From JAISST01 sp050434145 (GTDB taxonomy: Bacteria; Fusobacteriota; Fusobacteriia; Fusobacteriales; Fusobacteriaceae), in NCBI RefSeq assembly GCF_050434145.1, contig NZ_JBNPVX010000015.1, forward strand, positions 1 through 61,036: a stretch of 61,036 nt of DNA. Direction: 5' to 3'. The position numbers and the translations under genes are program-made. Under the pieces are notes generated by a model, which was given only the letters and a program-made list of their open reading frames with translations, was not told the DNA's origin and searched no databases. Positions 24,682 through 32,795 of this stretch are shown here, one piece after another. How positions within the stretch are numbered: position 1 is the stretch's first letter; each line of letters starts with the position of its first letter.

Positions 24682-24987
24682 AAGCTGTTATAAAACTATT
24701 TTTAACCTTGAAAAATTCATACTTTTATTATTCTTTTCCTTCAGCTTCGCTATGCTAGGCTGCTGTTAGGAGTGTGCAGTACCTTGCTATCCAGTTAGCA
24801 AAATGAATATCTTAGACATGATATTTTGCTTATGTGGATAGTATGTCGTCATGCCAGCAAACATAGAGAGCCACAAGCAGCAGTCTGAGCTTTTGGGGGC
24901 AAGTCCCAAACCCCAAAAGATTTATTTATACAACAAATTTTTTGTAAAAACAATAAAGAAAATTTTATATTTCGCAACTGCTTACAA
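24682..24987. repeat. Dispersed intergenic repeat, copy 1 (MITE-like)
   Basis: About 306 bases, visibly richer in GC than the surroundings, filling the gap between flavodoxin and tcdA. Ends are imperfect inverted repeats: AAGCTGTTA at 24682-24690 and its partner CAACTGCTTA at 24975-24984. The element is flanked by the 9-bp direct repeat TGGTTAATT (24673-24681 and 24988-24996). Inside, TATCCA...TGGATA and GCAAAAT...ATTTTGC (about 24789-24842) form nested arms, and CTTTTGGGG (24890-24898) pairs with CCCCAAAAG (24911-24919). The left half is closely matched, inverted, at 40666-40830. No coding frame in it. Confidence 0.75.
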
Positions 24988-24990
24988 TGG

Positions 24991-25692
24991 TTAATTCAAA
25001 GAAATAATATCATTTACAATTTTACTGGCCATGAGCATTCCAGCTATTGAAGGAACAAAAGAAATGCTGCCAATATTCTTTTCTCCTTTTTTCTCCTTAG
25101 AAAAGATATCTATAGGGTTTTCTGTGGAAAAAACAACATTTAGATGATAAATATTTCTTTTCTTCAGTTCTTTTCGTATTACTTTTGCCAATGGACAAAC
25201 AGAAGTTTTAGAAATATCTGAGATTTCTAATTTCTCTGGTCTTATTTTTTTTCCTGTGCCCATTGAAGAAATAATATTAACATTATTCAAAATACAATAT
25301 TCAATAAGGTCAATCTTAGATGAGACCATATCAATAGCATCAGCTACATAAGTATAATTAGCATTATTGAAAAAAAGGCTAATATTATCATTAGTCAACA
25401 TGCTGTTATATTTAATAATGGATAATTCACTGTTAATTAAGAGTAGTCGTTCTTCCATTACATCAACTTTATTCTTTCCAATAGTATTTAAAGTTGCTAT
25501 AATTTGACGATTGATGTTGCTGATATCAACAACATCATAGTCTACTAGGCTAAGACTACCTATCCCTGCTCTAGCAAGACCTTCTGCAACATAACCACCC
25601 ACCCCTCCTATTCCAAAAATGCACACATGAGAATCTTTAAGTTTTTGGATATTTTCTTGTCCAATTAATAGTTTTGTTCGTTCAAAAATCAT
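24991..25692 (-). CDS. tcdA: tRNA threonylcarbamoyladenosine dehydratase (TcdA/CsdL)
   Basis: 233-residue ThiF/MoeB-type ATP-dependent enzyme that cyclises t6A in tRNA. Nucleotide-binding GIGGVGGYVAEGLARAGIG near residue 27 is followed by LVDYDVVDISNINRQ, the VADAIDMVSSKIDLIEYC stretch, SSMGTGKKIRPEKLEI and ISKTSVCPLAKVIRKELKK, which are specific to TcdA. GGGAAG seven bases upstream supports ATG 25692 rather than the frame start at 25707. The end of the gene overlaps the right copy of the direct repeat that flanks the intergenic element. Confidence 0.9.
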   Translation of the reverse strand: MIFERTKLLIGQENIQKLKDSHVCIFGIGGVGGYVAEGLARAGIGSLSLVDYDVVDISNINRQIIATLNTIGKNKVDVMEERLLLINSELSIIKYNSMLTNDNISLFFNNANYTYVADAIDMVSSKIDLIEYCILNNVNIISSMGTGKKIRPEKLEISDISKTSVCPLAKVIRKELKKRNIYHLNVVFSTENPIDIFSKEKKGEKNIGSISFVPSIAGMLMASKIVNDIISLN

Positions 25693-25741
25693 AAAGACAC
25701 TTCCCAATAAAATTTATTAACTAAAAACAAGTTACTTTTTT

Positions 25742-25750
25742 AGTATAACA
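25742..25750 (-). promoter_or_regulatory. Extended -10 promoter of tcdA
   Basis: TGT-TATACT on the minus strand, 50 bases before the tcdA start. No convincing -35. Confidence 0.5.
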
Positions 25751-25765
25751 TAATTATTAAGTTTG

Positions 25766-25774
25766 TGGTATAAT
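25766..25774 (+). promoter_or_regulatory. Extended -10 promoter of the 25900 gene
   Basis: TGG-TATAAT on the plus strand, divergent from the tcdA promoter. Leader of about 120 bases. Confidence 0.5.
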
Positions 25775-25899
25775 AAATTAATACAAAATCAAGATATTTA
25801 GCTATAATAATTTTTTATAGTAAAAATTAAGGAAAATATAATTGTTAAAAATACCATAAGAGGCATTGAAAAACATGAGTAAAATGGAGTATATTTGAT

Positions 25900-26346
25900 A
25901 TGGAAGAGAAAAAAGAATCTTTTGATAATAATAGTGAAGGGATAAAAACAAATGAAGAAAAGTTTGAACAAATAACAAGCGAGAGTGAAAATGCATTAAA
26001 TACTGATAAATCAGCAAAAACAGAAAAACTTTTGAAAGAAACATTTACTAAAAATTATGATGAAAAAACAACAATGACACCAATAAAAAAAGTAAAAAAA
26101 TATAAAAAAGTGAAAAAAATAAAAAAACAAACAATAGCTCAATCAGAAAGTGATGGGTGTTTAATAGCCATTTTAGGTATGATTTTCCCATATATTGGAA
26201 TTGTTTTATATTTGTTATGGAGAAAATCCAAGCCAGAATCTGCAGTATCAGTATTAAAGGGATCAGCTATTTCTATAACCTTTATAGGGATTATTCTAAG
26301 TATTATACTTGGAATAAAATTACTGGCAGAATATTTAGGGCTATAG
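25900..26346 (+). CDS. Two-helix membrane protein with a Lys-rich cytoplasmic head, unknown function
   Basis: 148 residues. The first 85 are polar and probably disordered, acidic up to about residue 60 and then strongly basic (KKVKKYKKVKKIKK). Two membrane helices follow, about 88-108 and 120-143, with a short loop. GGAG about ten bases upstream of ATG 25900. No known family. The basic stretch next to the membrane could bind nucleic acid or phospholipid, but that is speculation. Confidence 0.75.
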   Translation: MEEKKESFDNNSEGIKTNEEKFEQITSESENALNTDKSAKTEKLLKETFTKNYDEKTTMTPIKKVKKYKKVKKIKKQTIAQSESDGCLIAILGMIFPYIGIVLYLLWRKSKPESAVSVLKGSAISITFIGIILSIILGIKLLAEYLGL

Positions 26347-26380
26347 TTTTATATAAATAAATTGTTTACCTAAAATTGCA

Positions 26381-26416
26381 TAAAAAAGAAGCCTTTTTTA
26401 TAGTTGAAAGGCTTCT
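26381..26416 (-). terminator. Terminator of the M23 peptidase gene
   Basis: Ten-base stem AGAAGCCTTT (26387-26396) / AAAGGCTTCT (26407-26416). On the minus strand it is followed by six T's, so it ends the leftward gene. Confidence 0.88.
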
Positions 26417-26429
26417 ACGAATTTTAAAA

Positions 26430-27269
26430 TTATTTTGAATTATTTTTTTCTAAAACAGTGTTATTAATAAATAAATATGGATTTACAAATGTTTTTCCTA
26501 TTGCAATGGTAAAATGTAAGTGAGGGCCTGTAGTAAATCCAGTATTCCCACTTTTTCCAACATTTTCCCCTTTTTTTACCATTTGTCCTGATTTTACATT
26601 GAAAGAACTCATGTGAGAATAACTAGAGTATACATTCATTCCATGGTCAATGACCAAAGTGTATCCAGTAGAAGGAAGCTGACCAGCAAAGACAACTTTT
26701 CCATCATTAGTAGCTTTAAGTGGAGTGCCAATAGGAACAGGGTAATCTATTCCAGAATGATACCCAACTACTTTATTGTTTACAAATCTCATAGCTCCAA
26801 AAGGACTACTTATCTTTTTTTCGACTGGATGGATAAATTTTCCTTTCCATAATTTGTTTGAAGGATTTTTTTTTGCTTCACCAATCAAATCAGCCCCTTT
26901 TTTCATATTTTCTGGAGAACGCTTTTTTTCCATTTTTTTATTAACAGTAATATAACTTTTCTTAAAGTTCCCGTCTTCCAAATTTATATCAGAAGAGTAT
27001 ATGATCTCACCTTTTTCTATTATTTTTATAGGATATTTTCCAACTGCATTAGAATAGTGCACTGGAATAAATGCATATTTAAATCCATCTCTTTCAAATT
27101 GTTTTATATCGGAACTTAGTTGAAAACTTATTTCATAATCCTTATCAGAAGGAAATTCTACATAAAAAAAACCTCCTTGTTTCACTGTAGTATTAGATAT
27201 CTTTATATGATTATTAGCAAAAATAAAAAAAGAAACATTCAATAAAAAAAATAGTATAAATTTTTTCAC
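26430..27269 (-). CDS. Secreted M23 family metallopeptidase
   Basis: 279-residue envelope protein, probably a periplasmic peptidoglycan endopeptidase or an amidase activator. Residues 1-18 are a signal peptide. About 25-110 form a beta-rich domain. The LytM/lysostaphin domain (about 150-270) has the zinc ligands in YHSGIDYP and HLHF, plus the middle VIDHGMNVYSSYSHM motif; the typical three ligands are all present. The start is GTG 27269 with GAGG seven bases before it; an overlapping ATG is out of frame. Own promoter and terminator. Confidence 0.92.
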   Translation of the reverse strand: MKKFILFFLLNVSFFIFANNHIKISNTTVKQGGFFYVEFPSDKDYEISFQLSSDIKQFERDGFKYAFIPVHYSNAVGKYPIKIIEKGEIIYSSDINLEDGNFKKSYITVNKKMEKKRSPENMKKGADLIGEAKKNPSNKLWKGKFIHPVEKKISSPFGAMRFVNNKVVGYHSGIDYPVPIGTPLKATNDGKVVFAGQLPSTGYTLVIDHGMNVYSSYSHMSSFNVKSGQMVKKGENVGKSGNTGFTTGPHLHFTIAIGKTFVNPYLFINNTVLEKNNSK

Positions 27270-27300
27270 ATACTCACCTCATTAAAATAAATTATATGAT

Positions 27301-27329
27301 ATAATACATCAATTTTATAAAAAAAGCAA
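27301..27329 (-). promoter_or_regulatory. Promoter of the M23 peptidase gene
   Basis: Minus-strand TTGCTT (27324-27329), 17-base spacer, TATTAT (27301-27306). Confidence 0.72.
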
Positions 27330-27378
27330 ATTGGTCAGCATAAAAATCGTAATTTTATTTAATAAAAAGTCGAAATTC

Positions 27379-27407
27379 TTGCATTTTATCCTAAAATATG
27401 ATAGTAT
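27379..27407 (+). promoter_or_regulatory. Promoter upstream of the redox cassette
   Basis: TTGCAT (27379-27384), 17-base spacer, TAGTAT (27402-27407). It would give a leader of nearly 290 bases across the repeat at 27480-27675. Confidence 0.55.
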
Positions 27408-27479
27408 GATTGAAAAAAAGGAAAGTTGTATGTTGCAATTAAAGTGAGTATAGGTAGTTGAAAAATAAATATTTTTCTT

Positions 27480-27675
27480 CATTGCGCCTTACCAACATTC
27501 ACAGAGATTATTAACTCTTTTAGGGTTTGGGAGTGTTATCCAGTTAGCAAAACGAATGTCAAAGAGATGAGTTATACTTATGTGTATAATATATCATGAT
27601 AATAGCGAGCTATCAAGTGTCAAGTCTCAATAAGTGCTACGGGTACCTCTTCAACCTAACAACAGCTTAAAAGCA
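27480..27675. repeat. Dispersed intergenic repeat, diverged copy 2
   Basis: The 428-base gap between the M23 gene and tlpA (27270-27697) holds two promoters and this element. The shared core TATCCAGTTAGCAAAA starts near 27538 and is followed by similar sequence (CTTATGTG, ATATCATGATAATAGC). The right end CAACAGCTTA (27660-27669) matches the terminal repeat of the other copies. The left half is hardly alignable, so this is an older or composite copy. It ends about 14 bases before the tlpA ribosome site. Confidence 0.5.
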
Positions 27676-27697
27676 AGTAAATGGAGGATTGAAATTT

Positions 27698-28216
27698 ATG
27701 TTAAGAAAAAATAAATTATTTTTAGTAGTTTTTGTTTTTTTATTTACAAGTAGTTTGTTATTAGGAGAAGATGTAATGATGGCTCCTTTCAAATCTCTAG
27801 ATCTAAATCAAAAAGAAATAACAAGTGATATTTTTAAAAATGCAGATTTGACAATGATTAACATCTGGGCGACTTTTTGTCCACCTTGCTTGGATGAACT
27901 TCCAGCTTTAGGAAAATTAGCTAAAGAATATAAAAGTAAAAAAGTTCAAATAATTGGAATAGCTGCTGATGCTAATTCTGTGGAGTTATTAGAATTAGCA
28001 AAAGAAATAGTTGATAAAACTAAGGCAGACTTTATTCATATTCTTCCATCAGAAGATATAGTAAATTTAAAATTAAAGCAAGTATCAGTGGTTCCTGAGA
28101 CAATTTTTGTAAATAAAAATGGTAAAATAGTAGGAGAATCTGTAATAGGCTCTAGAAGTGAATCACAATGGAGAGAAATTATAGAGCAACGATTAAAAGA
28201 TCACAAAGGAAAATAA
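27698..28216 (+). CDS. TlpA/ResA-like membrane-anchored thiol-disulfide oxidoreductase
   Basis: 172-residue extracytoplasmic thioredoxin. Residues 5-22 are an uncleaved or cleaved signal (LFLVVFVFLFTSSLLLG). The thioredoxin fold carries the active site WATFCPPCLDELPAL near residue 60 and the cis-Pro loop VSVVPETIFVNKNGKIVG. The frame begins at TTG 27689, but GGAGG at 27683-27687 can only serve ATG 27698 (ten-base spacing). First of three co-directional redox genes; the next starts four bases after its stop. Confidence 0.92.
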   Translation: MLRKNKLFLVVFVFLFTSSLLLGEDVMMAPFKSLDLNQKEITSDIFKNADLTMINIWATFCPPCLDELPALGKLAKEYKSKKVQIIGIAADANSVELLELAKEIVDKTKADFIHILPSEDIVNLKLKQVSVVPETIFVNKNGKIVGESVIGSRSESQWREIIEQRLKDHKGK

Positions 28217-28219
28217 ATT

Positions 28220-28357
28220 ATGAATAAAAACAATAAAATTTCTATCATAATAATAATTGGGATAATAATGATGTTTTATGGAATTATAAGAAAAGAGCAT
28301 CTTGTAGTGTTTGCAAAAGCTACAAAGATTTGTTTGGAGTGCATTGGAATTGGTTAA
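28220..28357 (+). CDS. CD1871A-type CXXC small membrane protein
   Basis: 45-residue peptide: a basic start MNKNNK, one membrane helix (about residues 7-23), then RKEHLVVFAKATKICLECIGIG with a CxxC four residues from the end. This shape, and the closing ICLECIG, match what I recall of the CD1871A family CXXC motif-containing proteins, whose function is unknown. AGGA about ten bases before ATG 28220. Its stop lies within the first codons of the next gene (TTGGTTAA), so the two are translated together. Located between a thioredoxin and a 4Fe-4S protein, a role in thiol or electron transfer is inferred. Confidence 0.75.
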   Translation: MNKNNKISIIIIIGIIMMFYGIIRKEHLVVFAKATKICLECIGIG

Positions 28358-29189
28358 AAAAATTAGGTTATATGTGCAAGTTATTTTTTCTATAGTGACA
28401 AATGGATATTTAAAAGGCTTTTTTATTGGAGAAATTTATAAAGGGAAAATAAAAAATATTTGTATCCCAGGATTGAATTGTTATTCATGTCCTGGAGCTC
28501 TTGGTTCATGCCCAATAGGAGCATTTCAAGGGGTTATCAGTAATAGAAATTACTCTTTGTCTTTCTATATAGTAGGATTTTTTTTGATGATAGGTGGATT
28601 ATTTGGGAGATTTGTATGTGGATGGTTTTGCCCTTTTGGATTATTTCAGGATTTAACATACAAAATTCCTTTTATAAAGAAAATAAAAAAATTATATATT
28701 GATAAATATTTAAATTATTTAAAATACGTGATTTTAATAATTTTTGTAATTATTTTACCACTAACAATTTTAGATATAGTTGGTCAGGGGAAACCATGGT
28801 TTTGTACATACATTTGCCCTAGTGGAACACTATATGCAGGAATTCCATTAGTTATGGCAAAATCTGAATTATATGAAGCAACAGGAATTTTATTCAAATG
28901 GAAAGTGTGTGTGTTAATATTTATATCATTATTATCCATATTAATATATAGACCTTTTTGCAGATATCTTTGTCCTTTAGGAGCAGTATATGGTTTTTTT
29001 AATAGTATGTCTTTTATTAGATATAAAATAGATAAAGAAAAATGTATCAACTGCAATAAATGCAATGAAATATGCAAATTAAATATTGATGTTACTAAAA
29101 ATCCTAATAATAGCCAATGTATTAGATGTGGAGATTGTAAAGATATTTGTCCAACCAAAGCAATAACTCAAATAGACATAAAAAAATGA
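28350..29189 (+). CDS. Polytopic 4Fe-4S membrane protein (NapH/YccM-like)
   Basis: About 279 residues. After an amphipathic start the chain has paired cysteine motifs at the membrane face (CYSCPGALGSCPIG, CGWFCPFG, CTYICPSG, CRYLCPLG) among four to five membrane helices, and ends in a two-cluster ferredoxin domain (CINCNKCNEIC and CIRCGDCKDICP). This is the layout of quinol- or flavin-linked electron-transfer proteins such as NapH. The frame opens at TTG 28311, but TTG 28350 with GGAG ten bases before it, overlapping the preceding stop, is the likely start. It would feed electrons across the membrane, presumably to the neighbouring CXXC peptide and TlpA protein. Confidence 0.9.
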   Translation: MVKKIRLYVQVIFSIVTNGYLKGFFIGEIYKGKIKNICIPGLNCYSCPGALGSCPIGAFQGVISNRNYSLSFYIVGFFLMIGGLFGRFVCGWFCPFGLFQDLTYKIPFIKKIKKLYIDKYLNYLKYVILIIFVIILPLTILDIVGQGKPWFCTYICPSGTLYAGIPLVMAKSELYEATGILFKWKVCVLIFISLLSILIYRPFCRYLCPLGAVYGFFNSMSFIRYKIDKEKCINCNKCNEICKLNIDVTKNPNNSQCIRCGDCKDICPTKAITQIDIKK

Positions 29190-29229
29190 TAGAAAAATTT
29201 TATTAAATCTAATAAAATTTGTAAAAATA

Positions 29230-29238
29230 TGGTATAAT
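29230..29238 (+). promoter_or_regulatory. Extended -10 promoter of the LysR gene
   Basis: TGG-TATAAT, 74 bases before ATG 29312. No strong -35. Confidence 0.55.
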
Positions 29239-29311
29239 TAGAATAATATATATAATTTAATAGCTGAATATACATATTGTTTTATTATTAAAAAATTTAA
29301 AGGAGAAACCA

Positions 29312-30193
29312 ATGAAGCTACAATCATTAAGATATTTCAAGGTTCTGTCGGAAATTCAACATTTTAACAATGCTGCAACCAAAATGCATATTTCGCAGCC
29401 AAGTCTTAGTTATGCCATTGCTGAATTAGAAAAAGAATTGGGAGCTCCTTTATTTGATAGAAAAGGAAAAAAGGTAAATCTGAATCAAAATGGAGAGTTA
29501 TTTCTAACTTATGTAGATGAAGCATTAAAATTATTAGATGAAGGATATAATACAATAAAGCAGCTTACAGCACCAAAAACTGTGATTAATGTATCATGTA
29601 TTCATAGTGTAAGTTTATCTGCAGTGCCAATTTTGATGGAAAAATTTTATGCAGATCAGAACAATGCAAGTATTAAATTCAGTTTTTCTGAAGGATTAAA
29701 TGAGGAAATAAAACATAATTTATACAATGAAAAAGTTGATTTAATATTTTGTGTTGAAAAACCAGAAAATGCAATAGCTTATCCAGTATTTGTGCAAGAG
29801 TTATTCTTAATAGTGCCTTTGTCAAGTCCATTTGCTAGTCGAACAGAAGTGGATTTACGTGAGATTGCCAACGAACCTTTTATCATGATTAGTAAGGATA
29901 GTGCTATAAGAAAGACAATTGAAAATGAGTTTAGAGCACTAAAAATGATACCAAATACTGTATTTGAAGTGAGTCAATGTAATTCAGCTTTGACTTATGT
30001 TGCAATGAATTTTGGTGTTTCTATAGTTCCATCAATTCCAAATATAAATAGAAGCGATATAAAAGTATTAAGAATAAGCTCACCACGAATAACCAGAAAA
30101 ATATATGTAGCATGGTTAGATAAAAAAAATACTTCTCCAGAGATGAAAAAAGTGCAAGAATTTATTATGGAACATACAATAAAAGATAGATAA
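29312..30193 (+). CDS. LysR family transcriptional regulator
   Basis: 293 residues. Residues 1-60 are the LysR helix-turn-helix (LRYFKVLSEIQHFNNAATKMHISQPSLSYAIAELEKELG-type, with the classical QPSLSYAI recognition helix and LFDRKGKKV wing). From about 90 the periplasmic-binding-like effector domain follows. The target and ligand cannot be told from sequence. The gene is a lone unit with its own promoter and terminator, next to the redox cassette; regulation of that cassette is possible but unsupported. Confidence 0.94.
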   Translation: MKLQSLRYFKVLSEIQHFNNAATKMHISQPSLSYAIAELEKELGAPLFDRKGKKVNLNQNGELFLTYVDEALKLLDEGYNTIKQLTAPKTVINVSCIHSVSLSAVPILMEKFYADQNNASIKFSFSEGLNEEIKHNLYNEKVDLIFCVEKPENAIAYPVFVQELFLIVPLSSPFASRTEVDLREIANEPFIMISKDSAIRKTIENEFRALKMIPNTVFEVSQCNSALTYVAMNFGVSIVPSIPNINRSDIKVLRISSPRITRKIYVAWLDKKNTSPEMKKVQEFIMEHTIKDR

Positions 30194-30199
30194 AAAATG

Positions 30200-30233
30200 A
30201 CCTTATAAAATTATATTTTTATAAGGTTTTTTC
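30200..30233 (+). terminator. Terminator after the LysR gene
   Basis: 11-base stem ACCTTATAAAA (30200-30210) / TTTTATAAGGT (30217-30227) with a T-run. Confidence 0.88.
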
Positions 30234-30274
30234 TTGTATTAAACTTAAATAAATATTTATTTTTTTTATAATTA

Positions 30275-30283
30275 TGTTATAAT
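30275..30283 (+). promoter_or_regulatory. Extended -10 promoter of the mutS2 operon
   Basis: TGT-TATAAT followed by a leader of about 170 bases before mutS2. An AGGGTGGTAC string at 30327-30336 in the leader looks like part of a T-box but is not one (see rejected items). Confidence 0.5.
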
Positions 30284-30458
30284 AATTTTGAAAAAAGCAA
30301 TGCAATTTTGGAATAAAAGAGGGCAAAGGGTGGTACAAAACAATTTGATGATTAATAAAGTGGAATATAAAGACATAATAATTTAAGTTATAAATTTTTT
30401 ATATAGAAACCAAAATAGTTTTGTAATAGGAAAATATTTTAAAAAATTAGGAGAAAAA

Positions 30459-32795
30459 ATGAATCAGCACAGTTATAGTGTATTAGAGTTTGACAAGTTA
30501 CGTGAAGAGCTTTCAAAATATAGTACAATAGAAATTAATCAGGAAAAAATATTAGAAATGGAACCTTACAAGGATTACAGCAGCCTTGTGAGGGATTTTG
30601 ATATATTAAAAGACTTTATGGATTTTTTGAATTATGATGGTGGTTTAGAAACACTTGGAATGAAGAATATATGTATTCTTACAGAAAAGTCAAAATTAAT
30701 AGGAACTTTCCTTGATGTAGAAGATTTATGGGATATAAATTTTAATTTGAGAATCTTTAGAATTTTTAAATCAAGGTTAAGTGAATTAGACAAATATAAA
30801 CCATTAAAAGATAAATTTAAAGAAGTGCCTATTTTAAATGGTGTAGAAGATATAATAAACAAAACAATTGATAAAAATAAAGAGATAAAAGATGATGCTT
30901 CACTTGATTTGAGAGACATAAGACTTGCAAAAAAAAATCTTGTGTTAAGTATTAAAAGAAAGTTTGATGATTTATTTAATAATCTAGAATTTTCAAATGT
31001 ATTTCAAGAAAAAATTATTACTATAAGAGATGGAAGAAGTGTAGTACCAATAAAAGCTGATTTTAAAGGACAAATGAAGGGCATTGAACATGATCAATCT
31101 GCCAGTGGTCAAACAGTTTTTATTGAGCCATTATCTATTGTTGCATTAAATAATAAAATGAGGGAATTAGAAGCTAGAGAAAAAGAAGAAATAAGAAAAA
31201 TTCTGTTAAGAATCACAGATATAGTACGAAATAATCGTGAAGATGTAGATAGAATAGGAGAAGCAATATTAGAACTTGATTTTTTATGTGCAAAAGGGAA
31301 TTATGCCATAGAGAAGAAATCAAATATTCCAAAGGTGAATACCAGAGAGTTTTTGTCGCTGGTGAACGCAAGACATCCATTTATTTCTGTGGAAAAAGTA
31401 GTACCACTGACTTTTGAAATAGGCAAAAACTATACAACACTATTAATTACGGGACCAAATACTGGTGGGAAAACAGTAGCTTTGAAAACTGCAGGTCTGT
31501 TGACATTGATGGCTTTGTCTGGGATTCCAATACCAGCTAAAGAAGAATCTAGTATAGGATTCTTCACAGGTGTTTTTGCGGATATAGGTGATGAACAAAG
31601 TATAGAACAATCACTTTCATCGTTTTCTGCACATTTAAAAAATGTGCAAGAAATATTTGAATCAATAACAAAATCATCATTAGTACTATTGGATGAATTG
31701 GGATCAGGGACAGATCCAGCAGAAGGAGCTGCTTTTGCTATGGCAACTATTGATTTCTTCAAAGAAAAGAAAGCTAAATCAATAATAACAACTCACTATA
31801 GTCAAGTAAAAGCATATGGATATAATGATCCAGAAATAGAGACAGCATCAATGGAGTTTGATGTGAATACACTATCACCAACATATAGGTTATTGATCGG
31901 TGTACCTGGAGAAAGTAATGCTTTGACCATTGCTAAAAGATTAGGAGTAACAGAATCTGTGATAGAAAAGGCTAAAAGTTATATTAGTGATGACAATAAA
32001 AAAGTAGAAGTAATGATAAAAAATATCAAAGATAAATCTTCAGAACTTGAATCATTAAAAAATCAAGTAGAAATATTAAGAGCAGATGCACAACAAGAAA
32101 AAGATGAATTTAGAGAAAAAGTAAAATTATTAGAAAAAGAGAAAAATAATATTCTGAAGGCTGCCTATGAAAAATCAGATATGATAATAAAAGAAATGCA
32201 AGCTAAGGCGAGTGCATTAGTTTCAAAGATTCAAAAAGAAGATAATGAGAAAGAAGATTTGAAAAATGTGCAAAAAAGCCTAAATATGCTGAGAGAAGCT
32301 CTTTTAGATGATAAGGAGAAAAATACAGTCAAAAAAGAAAAATTTGAAGTAAAAATAGATTTTAAAGAGGGAGACAGGGTATTTATCAATAGTTTGACTC
32401 AATATGCAATAGTTTTGAAAGTAAATCGGTCAAAAGAAACAGTACAAGTGCAAGCAGGAATATTGAAAATGGAAGTACCAATTACTGACGTTAAAATAGT
32501 AAAAGAAAAGGAAAAGAAAAAATATACTACTGTGGCTCATATAAAAACTAGAGTAAGAAGTGAAATTGATATAAGGGGAAAAATGGTAGATGATGCTATA
32601 GTAGAGTTAGAAGCTTATTTGGATAGAGCAACGATGAATTCTTATAGTGAGGTGTATATTATCCATGGGAAGGGAACAGGTGCATTAAGAGAAGGTGTGT
32701 TAAAATATTTAAAAGAGTCTCCGTATATAAAGGACTTCAGAATTGGTGGACATGGAGAAGGAGGTCTAGGATGTACAGTAGCTACTCTGAAATAA
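30459..32795 (+). CDS. mutS2: MutS2 (endonuclease/ATPase of the MutS family)
   Basis: 778-residue protein that in other bacteria splits collided ribosomes or suppresses recombination. It has the core and clamp helices (1-300), the ABC-type ATPase with Walker A TGPNTGGKTVALKTAGL near 330 and Walker B VLLDELGSGTDPAEGAA, a long coiled coil (520-640), a KOW-like segment (FKEGDRVFINSLTQYAIVLK) and a C-terminal Smr nuclease domain (about 700-778: IDIRGKMVDDAIVELE, IHGKGTGALREGV, GGLGCTVATL). The mismatch-binding domain of MutS is absent, as expected. ispD starts inside its last codons. Confidence 0.97.
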   Translation: MNQHSYSVLEFDKLREELSKYSTIEINQEKILEMEPYKDYSSLVRDFDILKDFMDFLNYDGGLETLGMKNICILTEKSKLIGTFLDVEDLWDINFNLRIFRIFKSRLSELDKYKPLKDKFKEVPILNGVEDIINKTIDKNKEIKDDASLDLRDIRLAKKNLVLSIKRKFDDLFNNLEFSNVFQEKIITIRDGRSVVPIKADFKGQMKGIEHDQSASGQTVFIEPLSIVALNNKMRELEAREKEEIRKILLRITDIVRNNREDVDRIGEAILELDFLCAKGNYAIEKKSNIPKVNTREFLSLVNARHPFISVEKVVPLTFEIGKNYTTLLITGPNTGGKTVALKTAGLLTLMALSGIPIPAKEESSIGFFTGVFADIGDEQSIEQSLSSFSAHLKNVQEIFESITKSSLVLLDELGSGTDPAEGAAFAMATIDFFKEKKAKSIITTHYSQVKAYGYNDPEIETASMEFDVNTLSPTYRLLIGVPGESNALTIAKRLGVTESVIEKAKSYISDDNKKVEVMIKNIKDKSSELESLKNQVEILRADAQQEKDEFREKVKLLEKEKNNILKAAYEKSDMIIKEMQAKASALVSKIQKEDNEKEDLKNVQKSLNMLREALLDDKEKNTVKKEKFEVKIDFKEGDRVFINSLTQYAIVLKVNRSKETVQVQAGILKMEVPITDVKIVKEKEKKKYTTVAHIKTRVRSEIDIRGKMVDDAIVELEAYLDRATMNSYSEVYIIHGKGTGALREGVLKYLKESPYIKDFRIGGHGEGGLGCTVATLK

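Noticed and set aside
24789..24842. attC-like integron site in the repeat core
   Set aside because: The GTTRRRY / RYYYAAC core pair is not present at both ends and there is no integrase or cassette gene near it.
30327..30336. AGGGTGGTAC in the mutS2 leader, resembling the T-box sequence
   Set aside because: The CCGCG continuation is missing, only about 45 bases lie between the promoter and this string, so there is no room for a specifier stem, and mutS2 is not an aminoacid gene.
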